Source: Hymenopellis radicata (lineage: Eukaryota; Basidiomycota; Agaricomycetes; Agaricales; Physalacriaceae). From it: a DNA stretch of 64,000 nucleotides. The position numbers and the translations under genes were made by a program. Positions 22,740 to 34,305 of this stretch are shown one piece after another. The notes beneath the pieces are model-generated. The model saw nothing but the letters and a program-made list of their open reading frames with translations, was not told the DNA's origin and searched no databases. The DNA lies in NCBI GenBank assembly GCA_015501595.1, contig JADNRX010000305.1, positions 1 to 64,000 of the forward strand, read 5' to 3'. Within the stretch, counting starts at the first letter, position 1; every line of letters begins with the position of its first letter.

Positions 22740-23116
22740 TAATCAAATCGTCCATCGCGACATCGTGAAATCGATAGTTGCGAAGTTCACTCTACTTGAC
22801 CTCAAAGCAGTCCGGCGTGTCGCTTTGAAGAACCTTAGGACCTACACAAGGAGAAATCGAGACCGCGAGCGTGGACGTCTTTCCAGAAGGTCGGGATCTT
22901 GAAAACGAAGAGCGGCAGCTAAATGCCGGGGTGGTCATGCTAGGGTGCGTTACATGTATGAGAGGGTGTCCGTTTACTTCGTGCGAGGCGTAGAATGTTG
23001 AGTCATCGATGTACAACAAAAGCAATGTGGCCCTAGAATTACAACCGGCCTGACTTGAACAGGTATCCAAGTCTCAGATGTGAGTGCTTGTGCTCTACGA
23101 GCTGAGCTACGGTCGT
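22740..23116 (-). repeat. SINE copy 3 (head and body)
   Basis: The head is 23041-23116 (acceptor with one change, CGGTCGT) and the body runs leftward. It shares the TTGCTTTTGTTGTACAT and GACTCAACATTC segments with copy 4 just inside the head. The anticodon region is 4 nt shorter than in the other copies. Confidence 0.62.
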
Positions 23117-23289
23117 ATTAATGCAAGCGTAATTAACTCCCTTATATCGACAATATATCTGACTGAAAGCCCTTGTTTTCGAGAGAGTACAGCCAGTAAA
23201 TTATTCCATTGAATAGCATCCTTTAATGATCATCTGTCTGCCAAAATGCATCTAGGGTCCTTTATTTTCGCTCACAATACCATCTCACT

Positions 23290-23813
23290 TGAAAGAGCCT
23301 CCCTCCCCCGATCGAATGTACCGCCCCTCCGCCACGCCCACTCAAGCTCCGAGGAAGAAAGAGCTGGAACACCGTGACTAGCGGCGAAACATACAGCGGC
23401 TTCCCTTCTTCTCCTCGAAACGGGGTTGGGTGAACAGCCGTGAGCGGTGCTGATCAAGTTGAAAACGTTCACCATCGTGATTGTGATGGTGGATGATGTG
23501 GTAGGGTAGTAGATAGCCGCGGGTATGGAGGTTACACACGATTGATCACCGACGGCGTTGTCGGGCGAATTTATGACGCTGACGGATGGAAGTTTCCACA
23601 CGAGTGGCGTGAGTCGAACAGGCGCTTTCAGCAGATGTATTGTGACTTTACCGCACAGGAAGGCTGAGGAATGTTGACTCATCAATGTACAACAAAAGCA
23701 ATGTAAAAAAGTTTGAGTGTACTAGAGGCACATACAACCGGCCTGACTTGCACAGGCATCCAAGTCACAATCAGATTTGAGGGCTTGTGCTCTACGAGCT
23801 GAGCTACGGTTGT
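23290..23813 (-). repeat. SINE copy 4 (head and long body)
   Basis: The head is 23734-23813. The body includes the CATCTGCTG/TTCGACTCACGCCACTCGTG block shared with the plus-strand copy at 14340-14420. The distal 100 bp (23290-23390) match 24470-24590, so the full repeat is at least about 500 bp. A 137-codon open frame runs through the body (23272-23685), but it is not conserved as protein in the other copies. Confidence 0.65.
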
Positions 23814-24020
23814 GTCTGTAGATCCCTTATCAAAGTATTCATGTGGACAGATGAGCTGATTGTAAGTTTGTCAGACTGAGGCACGAGGGAGGGCAAACTG
23901 AGGTCTTCGGACACGTAAGTGATGCGATCAATTTCTTTCTCTTCCGCTCCTCCATCACGGTCGTCGTCGCGTCAGAGAAAGTCGGGCACGCTGACTCCAC
24001 GGCGGTCAGCTGGCACCCGC

Positions 24021-24310
24021 AGCTTTGTTTTTTCCCTCCCTCCCATCCCTATATAAGATTGAGACTGAGAGTTGTATTTAACTAACCTCTAGTTAAGTCT
24101 CAATGCTTTGCTACGTTGCCCTGGCGGGGAACTGCCGCGATGGGCCCACCCACCCTCGCGGCTGACTGCCTCAACCGGAGTCTCCCTGTCGGGGCCCAGG
24201 GCATCCCCTGCGGGGTGCCCTCCCCATAACCTGCTACATGCTGTCCCATGTTATGTGTTATTATGCACTGGTATTGCTACCAGTGCATAGCATTTCATCT
24301 TAAGCATCCA
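24021..24310 (+). other. TATA-led GC-rich segment, unassigned
   Basis: A CCTATATAAG TATA-like motif at about 24049 is followed 40 bp on by a T-rich/AACTAACC stretch and then about 170 bp of GC-rich, foldable sequence, including GGGGCCCAGGG with GGGTGCCCTCCCC and a terminal GCACTGGTA/TACCAGTGC inverted repeat (24265-24288). It has no protein-like frame. It could be a structured non-coding RNA gene. I could not match it to U1-U6, SRP, RNase P/MRP or U3 signatures. Confidence 0.25.
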
Positions 24311-24400
24311 ACAGTGTCCAAAGACTGAAACCTGTAAATACGTTGAACGATATCATTCCATTTTCGAGAGCGTTGACTTCAATGTATCAAGTCAGAAAAT

Positions 24401-24740
24401 CTGTCTAGGCAACCTCAGAGCGGTGTACTTTGGCATGCAAGTTCAACGACCATTTGTTCTTTGCACTCACACTGGAATCATACCTCTCCCTCTCAACCGA
24501 ATGTACGATCCCTCCAGCAGGCAGGCTCCGGGCCACTATAACACCGCGATGAGCGGAGGAACAGGCGTTTGCTTCACTTCTTCGCCTCAAAGATAGGAAA
24601 TCGAAGCGGGACGTAAGAAGGATATAGACGAGATCACGACTATCGTCAAGTACCCGTCGATCCCTACCCAACGATACCATAGGTTCGCTGGGACGCGATT
24701 GGTATAGTGTCCGCATTCGCACCAATTAACAAGAACACCA
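24401..24740 (-). repeat. Headless SINE-body-related fragment
   Basis: The CCGAATGTACGATCCCTCC...GCGATGAGCGG...TTCGCCTCAAA pattern parallels 23300-23410 of copy 4. No tRNA-like head is present. It ends just beyond the 3' end of NAA20. Confidence 0.45.
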
Positions 24741-24791
24741 GTCAATGAATTGAGCCCGAATGGAAGTAAGAAGAACGGTAATGGTACATGT

Positions 24792-25561
24792 TTATGGCAC
24801 GTCGTGTGCGCTAACCAACATATCGCGTCCATTTGGCCGAACCGAACGCCGACCTGGATCCCGGGACAGCGGTTTTCGCATGTCTTGTGGAAATAAGATT
24901 AGAGGGAGGTTCCGAAAAAGGATAACGCATACTAACCAAACGCGTCTTCCTCGTCCTTTCCACCCTTCCCGACGCCTAAACTTCCATAGTACTCCCGAAC
25001 CCTCCGATACACGCTGTACCCCAGCCCCTCGTACATCTCTATCGCGGAGGTATTGGTGCACCGAACGTAGAGATCCACAAAGTATCCGCGATAGCTTTGG
25101 TCCGATACCATTTCCAGAAGAGTCATCATTTTACGTGCCAGCGATAGACGGCGGTATTCTGGGGCGACCGAGATGGCGGTGACGTGTCCATGCCATTCAG
25201 TGTTGGCTTCTGGTTTTCCGGAGCCTTCTGCCTTTCCGAGGACTGGACGTAATTTATTAAAATGTCGGATGTCAAAAGTGTGTTACACACCATAGCCCAT
25301 CATGCGCCCACGCGGAGATTCTTGGACACAGCAGAGGTCGGGCCAGCGAGAGAGATAGCCAAGATAGAATCCGGGATTGTACTATGTATTGGCGCGTGAA
25401 CATTTATTAGAAGGGAAAATGCAAGGCTCACAGTTTCTGTCCATACATCCAGGTTGCTACAAAAACAAGTCAACAAGTCTGAACAGGTACGAAAGTGAAA
25501 ATGCATACATGTTGTTGTAAGTAAACATGTCAGTCGCGCGGAAAGATCGTAGGACACTCAT
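24792..25561 (-). CDS. NAA20: N-alpha-acetyltransferase 20 (NatB catalytic subunit)
   Basis: NatB acetylates Met-Asp/Glu/Asn/Gln N-termini co-translationally with NAA25. Five exons from ATG 25561: MSVLRSFRATDMFTYNNM, then NLDVWTET, then YNPGFYLGYLSRWPDL...GRMMGY, then the long GNAT exon (EWHGHVTAISVAPEYRRLSL, YFVDLYVRCTNTSAIEMYEG, YSVYRRVREYY, DEEDAFG), then DMRKPLSRD...HDVP and TAA. All four introns are 40-60 bp with GT-AG ends and join in frame. The acetyl-CoA loop reads RRLSLA; the family norm is RRLGLA, so the glycine of the RxxGxA motif is Ser here. It is transcribed divergently from the AT-hook gene with only 97 bp between start codons, so they likely share a bidirectional promoter. Confidence 0.93.
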
Positions 25562-25658
25562 GGCGGCAGGACGAGAGAGACGTGACTTGGACTCCGGTCA
25601 CCGCCGAATGCGTCTTGGTCCCTGACCCCAACCACTTTCTCCGTAAAAACAAATAAAA

Positions 25659-26666
25659 ATGGCGCAGAATCAACCACAATACGTACATTACACCGGTCCT
25701 CCTGGATCTCAGGCGCAACCTGCACCCCAGCCTGCGGCGCGCCAGTCAACCCCGGCACATTCCACGCCGCAACCACCACTGGTAGCAGTCGGCGACTGGA
25801 CCAAGAACCTCGTCGAGCTCGCAAAGACTGCCGAACTCAAGTGCGTCTTTTCTACGCCTCATCTGTGTTTACTAAGGCCAAATCAGGAAACACGCGCTGA
25901 CTCTGCAGCTCCATACGGCGCACATCCTATCCGCTCACGCGTCATTAGAGCAAAAGACGAAAGCGATTCAGGATGTCAGGGAGCAGAAGAACAAGTGTGT
26001 TTTCTCCCATCCTTGGTGACAGCCGACTGATAATCCGAATTAGATTGGAAAGCGAGCGTCAGCGGCTGCTCAACTGCCTTAGACAGGTGCCCCATCTACT
26101 AAAGTATATAATCCGAATCTAACACGGGCCCCACCCCAGGTGAACGAAGACCGTGACAAGGCGCGTCCCACCCATCCCCATCTCCATCCCCTCTGATAAA
26201 TCCCATAGGCTGATCTACTCGAATCCACGATCGACAGAGAGCAAGTCGCGTATCTCCTCATTACACACCATAAATCTCTTACCCCCCGCCCGCAGATGCA
26301 CCGAAATCCGGCAGCGAATCACGCAAATAAGCGAAGGGGAGTACACTGAAGCCAAGCGCGACGTCGACCGGCTGCGCCAGGAGCTTGGCCACCCCCTCTC
26401 CCCAGTCTGCAGAACACCCTCGATGAAAAGTCGTCGCAGTGAGTCGGCATTAAAATTTCCATCACGCGTACTCACCTCCCATCGCCAGATTCCTAACCGA
26501 GCGCCGCTTGAACGGGACCGAGGCGAGCAGCAGCAGCAGCTCGAAACGCGCTGCGGCCGATGATGGGGCTGGGGCGCCGCCGGGCAAGAAGCGTGGACGG
26601 CCCAAGGGGAGCAAGAACAGGACATCATCGTCTTCCAAGGCTGGTCCGTCCACGTTGCAGAGCTGA
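25659..26666 (+). CDS. Coiled-coil protein with C-terminal AT-hook
   Basis: Start MAQNQPQYVHYTGPPGSQ, then a Pro/Gln/Ala-rich N-terminus and DWTKNLVELAKTAELK ending at a GTGCGT donor (25840). Small exons continue in frame: KHALTLQLHTAHILSAHASL, LESERQRLLNCLRQ, VNEDRDK, ADLLESTIDRE, CTEIRQRITQISEGEY, then DVDRLRQELG and FLTERRLNGTEASSSSSSKR. The C-terminus GKKRGRPKGSKNR carries the GRP core of an AT-hook (minor-groove DNA binding). The middle is predicted coiled coil. This implies a nuclear, chromatin-associated protein of about 220-240 residues. I do not recognise the family. The exon around 26200-26300 is uncertain. The gene shares its promoter region with NAA20. Confidence 0.65.
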
Positions 26667-26689
26667 ACGGTAAACGTCGCCACGGGAGA

Positions 26690-27420
26690 TGATTTGCACG
26701 TCGAGTGGGGAGAGCTGCGCGGACGGTTATATATTTGTTGTTACGTCCATCTATCTCGCACTGTACTCTATGTTGTTAGCTTGTTTGTATTCTGTACAGT
26801 GTACTACATACCAGTTGCTATTGCATTCACACACTGTTGTAAGCTCAACGTATTCTCCAGCGGAATCAACATCAAGGTGAGCCTTTTCCTCTGATGCTCG
26901 CTAAACACGGTGTAGATTGGCAAAGCATTCGATAGCTTACTCGGGCAAACCACGGAACGCACCAAGGCAGGAGATACTGCGGATTGGTCCAAGGTGCGTC
27001 TCGTAGTCCTCTTCTCTCATGCCTGCGATCCGTAATAAAAGGGAGCACTGATGTTCGACTTGCCTAGTTACTAGGAGATCACCATCGTTATAATGAACCA
27101 TGGTACGTCCGCATCATTCACTGAACGCGAAATGTCTTGACAGTCGATTCGCCAGGTAAGCTAGTACCCTTGCAATGACCTTGATTAACGAGGTACATGT
27201 TCTGTTAAAATGGAAGCTACAACCATTCAACAGTTCCCTGTTCGCCCTCACTGGACCGCTCTGTATTTGAACCGTCTGTCAAGAACCTCGATCCAGATGT
27301 ACGTTTCCGCGTCTTCATCTTTGACGTACGTTGATTAGAGCTCACGCACTGGTTCGACCCAGATGGTACATTCAAGAGCGTCGTTGGAGAGATACTCGGT
27401 GTCATGGACTAGCAGTTATG
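26690..27420 (+). pseudogene. Possible small or decayed gene
   Basis: Short protein-like pieces are bounded by splice-like signals: IGKAFDSLLGQTTERTKAGD with TADWSK before a GTGCGT donor (26916-26993), EITIVIMN near 27077, SLDRSVFEPSVKNLDPD (27250-27300), and a terminal piece HWFDPDGTFKSVVGEILGVM with D and stop (27346-27411). They may be exons of one small gene but do not join cleanly. No family is recognised. Confidence 0.3.
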
Positions 27421-30400
27421 CGCCTTTGTGTTCGTGTAGCTGAAGGGAGGAACATTAGCCTTGGCCCACTCAGATTTAGTACACGCGTGAGGCTATAGGC
27501 ATTGCTGCTGGGAGACCTGAGGATGTCCTCAGCGAATGGGTCCCCGACTTTGATGTTCTTGGCCTTCGCGCAAGGAACTCGTCGTAGATCCCAGCCTGCA
27601 CAAATATTCTTGAACCCGCACAACAAGCCTGACCATGGTTCCAGCTAAACGAGCATGAGCAAACGATACTGACGGCATATTACAAGATCCCGTGCGCCGC
27701 CCAGTTGACCGCTTGTTCCAAGTCGCAGTCATCGTCTGAAGATTTCGGCTTTCAAGTGGATAAGCTAGGAGGGTGGTAAAAGAGAAAAATACCTATTGCA
27801 TCCCGCTGGGCGGAATGAACGATCGATTATCGCGATGGTCATGATGTCTTTTTATCCTGACGAGCGGGATGAAAGAGAAGCGCGAGACGTCTAAGCAAGC
27901 CTCGCAGCAAAACTTACTTCAATCAAGGTACTGGCACCAGCAGAGTCAGGGCGGAGGCGGGGAGCCTATCAAGAACGACGCGCGCCACCGTGACTGGTGG
28001 CGCCATGTCACCGTGCGTTCAAAAGTCCGAGTCATTTCGTGCTCCACATCGATATCGTTCTATACTTTGAACCCATCGATCAAACACGAAATGGCTTTTC
28101 CCTCATCCGCCCGAGCTACGAACTGAGATACATCGACTGACTGAATGCCTGAAGTTAAGGCCGACGTATTTAGATTTACGACCAGTAAGGGACCGGTGGT
28201 ATTGATAGTACATAACTCTCCGGTAATTATATGCACGATATACTAAGACCACAATAGTCTGTTGGTTACACCCCCGGCTGTACAGCGCTACTCGCTATTA
28301 TGTAATCGACCCTTTTAAGAATGCCCCCTGTCCGCCGCGCGGGCGCCGTCGTGCACTTCACGATAAATTGATTGGTTCGACAGGACACGGAGAGTACACA
28401 ATTAAAGGATAAGAATATAGGTCTATTTGACTTGTACTACGTACACACAAGTAAACCAGTGCCTACGGGTACATACTCACTCCCGGAACCAGAGCAAGCG
28501 GCCTGTCAACAACCCTAATCGGATTCGTATTATACATCAGCGTCTGCGTCGCGAGGATGGCCAGTCAGAGAACAGCAGCGGCTGCCCTGACGGTGATGCC
28601 AATAATAACGCCAGTAAAAGGCAGTCGTGCTTTTGGGAGTGGTGCGTTTGGCGAACCCAATCTTGCCAGTGCTGAGAGAACGACAGGTCCGCCACCTAGG
28701 GCGCGGACTGTAACAGGAGCAGGAGCAGTATCGGGAAGTAGTTTGTAAACTGCGGGTTCCTCGTGCAATTGGCAGGAGCGCTGGCATTTTTGACCTGAAA
28801 TGAATGTTGCGGTGAAAAGGCGGACAAGCAGCGTGAGCGACGCAATGTAGTAAATGTGCACCTTGAATTTATCCCTCTCCTCCTCCTCGTCCTCCTGCTC
28901 CTGCTCCTCGACATCATCATTTCATTGTTGTCGTTGTACGTCGCCGCGTCGCCGTTGTCCTCATAGCCATAGCCGAATCAAAGTCGAGCGCCGGCGTTGT
29001 CGTCGCCGACTCGAAGTCGAGCAACGAGTCGTTGTCATAATGCTGGCAGTGGGAGAGAAGAAAGACGCAGGCTCACCTATTCGGCTGACCGGAGCGGAAT
29101 ATCCGATTACATAATAAGTAGTAGCGCTGTACAAGCCCCGATCTAACGAACAGACTACATACACATTGACACCTCGCCCCCGTCATCGTGTATGTAGCGT
29201 CTGGCTTCGAGAGACTAAAGACCACAATCGATATCCACTTATAGATCTGCATGGTGTCGAGAGGGAACGGTGAGCATATATGTGGTATATCGGAAATAAT
29301 CGGGACTGGCACGCGCACAAAGCGGGAATTTAGCTGCAGGAACCAAGGGCATCGGTTAAATGACTTTGAACATATGACGACGGAAGGTTATCCTTGTGCG
29401 ACGAATATCGCGTCTAAAGCAACACTCCCGGAAAGCATATCGCCGTTCATCGTGGTGAGGCAATCCAGCAACCTAATCAGCCTAACATGTACTATCCTTG
29501 AGGCATCTCACCGTATATGTTTCGTGTGGATATTGTCAACGCCACTAGCAACGGTCAAACCGGCAACCCCGCGAATCAGTCCCTTTAGCCTTCAACTAAA
29601 GCCTCCGGTGAATCACACCACGAACGTAGCGCAACCTCCAAGCGGCAGTACTCTGGGGCGGGCAATCTTCGGTGTGCAGAGTCCGAGTCGTGCTTCCAAG
29701 ATGACCCAGTATGAGCGGGCAGAATTTAGTAACCCGAAGCGTGGGACAGGCTGAGAGATCGGGTAGACTCTAGTAAACCGAAGCGGGCGCGTGCACAGCC
29801 CGAAGGATGGAAGATCGAGTGGAAGGCACGCGACTCGAGTCAGTGCAAGGTGGCATGGCAGTGCGAACAGAATCAGAATGAGCTTTAACAGCCAGATAAG
29901 AATCACCCCGACAAGCGCCATACAGCTGTGTCTTGCATCCTGCTGTGGTGTGGTCGCCAAACTCGCACTCGCCGATGTAACGGTGATGTGATGCGAATCG
30001 GACCGCCAATCTTCGCCGGGCAGTGACTTGACACAGTGACAATTACGCCCCCCGTTACGCCCAGGAGAGATACGGAGGAAGGGGACCGGGTAAAAGCGCA
30101 CACCAAAGGAAAGCGTGCGACCTGCGTTGCGTTTCTATAGGCCGATTCGCACACCTGGGAACGTACACTTTCCGGACGACGGACGAGTGTGTGTTCGTGG
30201 AGACGTGCTGCCCTTTGAGGGAGCAGGAGCCTGGACAGGGAGAAATGAAGTGCTCTACCCTGAGGGCGTTTAACTACGAGGACAAAGAGGTGTTGGAGAG
30301 CATTACCGAGGCGATGTGTGCAGGGTCCTTCCGGATATGGAAGGTGATAATGATATCTTTTCGGAGGAGCACGTCTGTCCGAGGAACGAGGGAGTATTCA

Positions 30401-31145
30401 AAGGGTCAGCCCAAGAAGGTTTATGCAATAGAGATACAGGCAGGTGAGAGTGGATGAAGCCCGAATGACATTAATAAGTCGCTACAGAGAGAATGCGCAT
30501 GGATTGTTAATACGCCTATTGGTGATTAATGATAAAAGCTGACAGCGACGTCGATTACGATCTAAAGTGGATAGCAGATCGGTTCGAATTTATTGAACCC
30601 TATCGCAGCGCTTTGGGATAGCTGCCGAAAGAGGTCGCACATACGTGATGTCAAGCTACTACGGGCAGCGGCGTGTCTGCGGTTTACTCGCACTGTGATA
30701 TTATTGAATGGATCAAACCTTGGGGGAAATCGAATTGGATGAAGGGTCCGTAGCATCGAGTAGCGAGGAGAGATGGCAGTGAAGGGTGACTATAGCACGA
30801 ATACGGTGGATGACGGTAACGGCAGAATGGGAGGATGCATCCGCGTCATGTTGGCGCCCGATGTGGGTTGACTCGTCAGCGGCACAACGGAATCCGAGTC
30901 GTCTTCCGAGTCGAGGAAGGCACATGTGTTGCCGAGAGTTACAAGTGGGGTAATGAGTAGCCGCGGCACCGGATCGGGTAATGCAGGTGGGTGACTCGTA
31001 AGACGGATGTCAGCGCGGGCACAGCGCTGCCATAAGCCACCGGCCTTTGTTATTCTCTCCATTTCGGGACTACTGACTGCAGCTTCTTTATATAGTGCGC
31101 TATGCTACCCGCAGTTCCCCAATCTGTTTTCCCTCCCCTCGAGCA
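27421..31145. other. Long gene-poor stretch upstream of the cyclin gene
   Basis: No gene can be supported. Open frames exist, notably a 98-codon minus-strand frame at 28565-28861 with a signal-peptide-like start (IYYIASLTLLVRLFTATF), a 162-codon minus-strand frame at 29613-30101 with a hydrophobic segment, and an 88-codon plus-strand frame at 30191-30457. None has a recognised motif or consistent splicing. Serine/leucine codon runs around 28870-29010 are low-complexity CTC/CTT and GTC/GTT tracts. The last few hundred bases are presumably the cyclin promoter. Confidence 0.35.
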
Positions 31146-32172
31146 ATGGACTACCCAATGGACTCCCCTGCCTCTTCCAGCTCATCCGCCTGCTCATCAT
31201 CATCGAGCAGCAGCAGCTCCATCCATCCCGCATCCCTAACGGATGCCGCCACACTTAACCCTGCGGTACTGCAGATGGTCGACCTGAAAATTACACGCCC
31301 AGTGATAGGTATGCATTCTTACTTCCATTCCGTATGTTTTCCGAGACTGACACTCCTTCCAGATTATCTCGTCGACTGTGTTTCGGACACCGTGGACTTT
31401 GCTATGGGGCGGCCTACTCCGACCTTTACTCGTGGCCGCACACCATCGCGCCGCAATGAGCACCCCAAGTTTACCGCATTCGCCACCAATGTCCTTTCAC
31501 GGGCAGAGGTCACCATGCCGACTGTCCTCGTCGCGCTTGTCTACGTAGATCGGGCCAAGCCACACTTGCACATTGCCCTGGAAGAGTGGGCCTTGGAACG
31601 AGTATTTCTCGGTGCTTTGATTATCGCATCAAAGGTATGTCGCCCATCCGGCTTTTCTCATGCACACATGCTCACGTCCTTTCTAGTATCTCAACGATTC
31701 CACGTTGAAAAACGTCCACTGGGCCATCTGCACGGGTGTATTTGGAAAGCGTGACATTGGCCGGATCGAGCGCGAGTTTCTCGATGTGCTCGACTTTGAG
31801 CTGTCCGTGACGGACGCGGACCTCATGAGCCATCACGATGGGCTGTTAACCGCTGTATTCCCCGCACCATCACCGCCACCGCGTCCTTCCCCCATCACCC
31901 GTCCCGCTGCCACGGTCCAGAAGCGCCATCGCCACCACTCCTCCGTCCCCGCACTCGAGCCCTCGAGCCCAACCTCGTCTGACGGCACGTCATCCCCTCA
32001 AACACCATCAACATTACACGAGTCGTCTCCCGAGTCGATACCGAGGGTCAAACCACTACCCTCGAAACACCACGGCACCTTCCACGATCTCATCAAAGCA
32101 TTCCCATTGCCTCTTTCTCACCGCTCGTCGCATTCACATACGCGGTATCCCTCCGTGCGGGTGCAGACATAG
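31146..32172 (+). CDS. Pcl-type (Pho85-partner family) cyclin
   Basis: Regulatory subunit of a Pho85-like cyclin-dependent kinase, by family. Exons 31146-31308, 31363-31634 and 31687-32172 (306 codons). The N-terminus is a Ser-rich tail (MDYPMDSPASSSSS). Exon 2 starts DYLVDCVSDTVDF and contains the cyclin box: TAFATNVLSRAEVTMPTVLV, ALVYVDRAKPHLHIAL, ERVFLGALIIASK. Exon 3 continues YLNDSTLKNVHWAICTGVFG, DIGRIEREFLDVLDFELSV and then a Pro/Ser/Thr-rich tail with several SP/TP sites. It is intact and has both introns in the positions of its paralogue. Everything from intron 1 onward recurs 11,472 bp downstream at near identity. Confidence 0.88.
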
Positions 32173-34160
32173 CCCTGTTTCTTCTTCGCATTCCATCCCT
32201 TCGAGCTTTCACACACCAAAATGTTTTGATTTTGCATCGCTATGTTGCCATCAGTATATGTATTCTTCCAATCATCATGACCCCATCATCATCGCCTCTG
32301 CATATCTATTTCTTACGATACACTCTACACATTTCGAATGTCAAGCCACTAGGGCTGACAGGTATTTCTAGTCCACCGAATACAATGAATCATCAGTCGG
32401 TTATCATACTTCGTGTTGTCTGTCTGTTGAATCTCTTTGAGTCGCGTCAGTAGCACGATAACACAACGGTTATCATCATACTTCGTGTCAGTTTCGTGTC
32501 GCCGTGTCATGTCTGACTTTGAGTCGCGTCAGTATGAATTTCCAATTCAGCCGGAAGAGTCATCATATTTTACTAAAATGTCTCCCTCAGCCTTCCGATT
32601 CGGTGAGTCATGGCGGGATGATTCGTGCGTCTTCGTCATGATTCCCATCAGCGACTCCGATGGGCTTGTGCAATGCGCACACTTCGGAAATTCGGGGGCG
32701 TGCTCGGGCCTTGACGACTATCGGGTGACCATGACACACGCACACCCAACTCGACCGGGCTTTCCAGAACGCGTTATATAGCGAACATGACTGATCCTCG
32801 TTTGCCTAATCCACCGGACACGAAAATCCTGGTTCTCGCGGTGCTGGGTTAAGGAGTGCCGTGTGCCACGGACAAAGTGCTGTAGACGGGACCGCTTGCC
32901 GGATTCTACTTACCTACCTGTACATAATGTGCACCGCACGACGTTCGGGGGGCCCCACGCTGCTGGGAGCGCAGTGTGTATATAGGCATTTACTGTGCAT
33001 GTCATGCGTGCTGCGACTCGAGATGCGTATGCACTTGAAGCGTGTCATGCGTGCTGCGAGAGATGCGTACCTACCCCACCTGCTCCCGGATCTGCGCATC
33101 CACCTGAGAATCCCCTTGGTTCGCGCGTCCATAATATGTCCATCATCAAGAAATTCCGAACAATTCGCGCCACGTCCTACGTAGCCAATCATCGGAAGAA
33201 TTGTGGCGTGCCTCGCACGAGGAGGCTGTGCACTTTGGTTCCTGGAGTCATGATTGGCTGTCCCCTGTCTGGTAGTCAACGTCTTTCTTTCTACGAGTCT
33301 CAACTGGGATGTGCTTTCTCCTGCCTGCCTTTGTTATCCTAGTCTAGGAATGTCTATGTTTGTCTGCTAGGGTTTAGGACGGCGTTGTGGTGAAACTAAA
33401 AGGGCGCACTCGGTAAGGGTTTCCTCGGTTTAATCGCAGTTGCGACCGTCTTAGTTTCGCGGGCGGCGCCCTTGGAAACACGCACGCCCATCGCGTGTAC
33501 ACACGTTGATGCTACTCCATTCTTGATTGCAACACGGTGTTCGGATGGCATTCTAAATGCGCGCCGCATCACTGTCGATGGACGGGTGATTACCCGGATG
33601 GCTAGGATTAATTCAAACCGTCATGACTGACTTGGGGCTTGGAAGACTGCGTAGGCTGACATCGATTGCGTCGGAGCTCTGGTGCCGCCAAGATGACTTT
33701 GCCGTGACGCGCGCAGAAGGTTAGATCCTTGATTAGTGGATCCCGATTTAATGTGATTAGTATGCAGTTCCCTGCCGAGTATGAACGTTTGAACGCGGAT
33801 CCTCCATCGTAGGCTGGTCTCGAGTGTAAGCTATAGTTCTTATTTTAAAGCGGGGGACCTTGTCCATCTTCGCGAAATAAGCCCAGGCTTGTTCGCTATC
33901 CGCAATCTATGGCCTCGTCTCCGTGCTATACGCGAAGACAGCGACTCGGAGCGATTCTCCGAGTCGAGACCAGAGTCGATCGAGATTCGCCCAATGCGTG
34001 ATCGATGCCTCTATTGGTCCACCACATCGTCGCTGCTGTCTAATGCGCCCGATCTAGAACAGCTTTCATCTTCCATTCTTGGCCGCACGGCGGTTTATAA
34101 AGACCAAGATGGTTCCGTTACTTCCCCTAGGCTTCCCCGCATTTATCGCTGTCAACCGTC
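32173..34160. other. Cyclin 3' flank with short direct repeats
   Basis: No gene. A ~90-bp imperfect direct repeat (CGGTTATCAT...ACTTCGTGT...GAGTCGCGTCAGTA) occurs at 32397-32530. A CATGCGTGCTGCGA...GATGCGTA repeat occurs twice at 32998-33068. The segment just before 34161, including a TTTATAAAG motif near 34094, is a plausible promoter for the orphan cyclin exon. Confidence 0.5.
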
Positions 34161-34305
34161 ATGGACTACCCAATGTTTTCACCAGAGGCATCGACCTCTT
34201 CCGCCTCTTCGAGCTCGTCCACGTCCTCGTCGATCCATCATGCATCCTTCGTCGATCCGTCGACGCATAGTCCGGTTCTGATGCTGGACTTGAAATCTGT
34301 CATGG
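34161..34305 (+). pseudogene. Orphan exon 1 of a second cyclin gene
   Basis: MDYPMFSPEASTSS...SSIHHASF...MLDLKSVM ends at a GTATAT donor in the same place and phase as exon 1 of the cyclin at 31146 (MDYPMDSP...IHPASL...MVDLKITRPVI). Its exons 2-3 do not follow; the sequence passes into repeat copy B within about 25 bp. The matching exon 2 with 3' intron remnants lies at 42780-42843, on the far side of copy B. This fits an insertion, or a rearrangement, in intron 1 of a cyclin paralogue. Confidence 0.72.

Noticed and set aside
22646..23813. Functional tRNA gene cluster on the minus strand
   Set aside because: The cloverleaf arms are present, but U33 is missing, the anticodon region is 15-19 nt without a sensible anticodon, and repeat bodies are attached. 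I call them SINE heads.
28565..28861. Small secreted protein gene on the minus strand
   Set aside because: The signal-peptide-like start is suggestive, but the rest is low in cysteine and lies opposite other open frames. There is no splice or family support.
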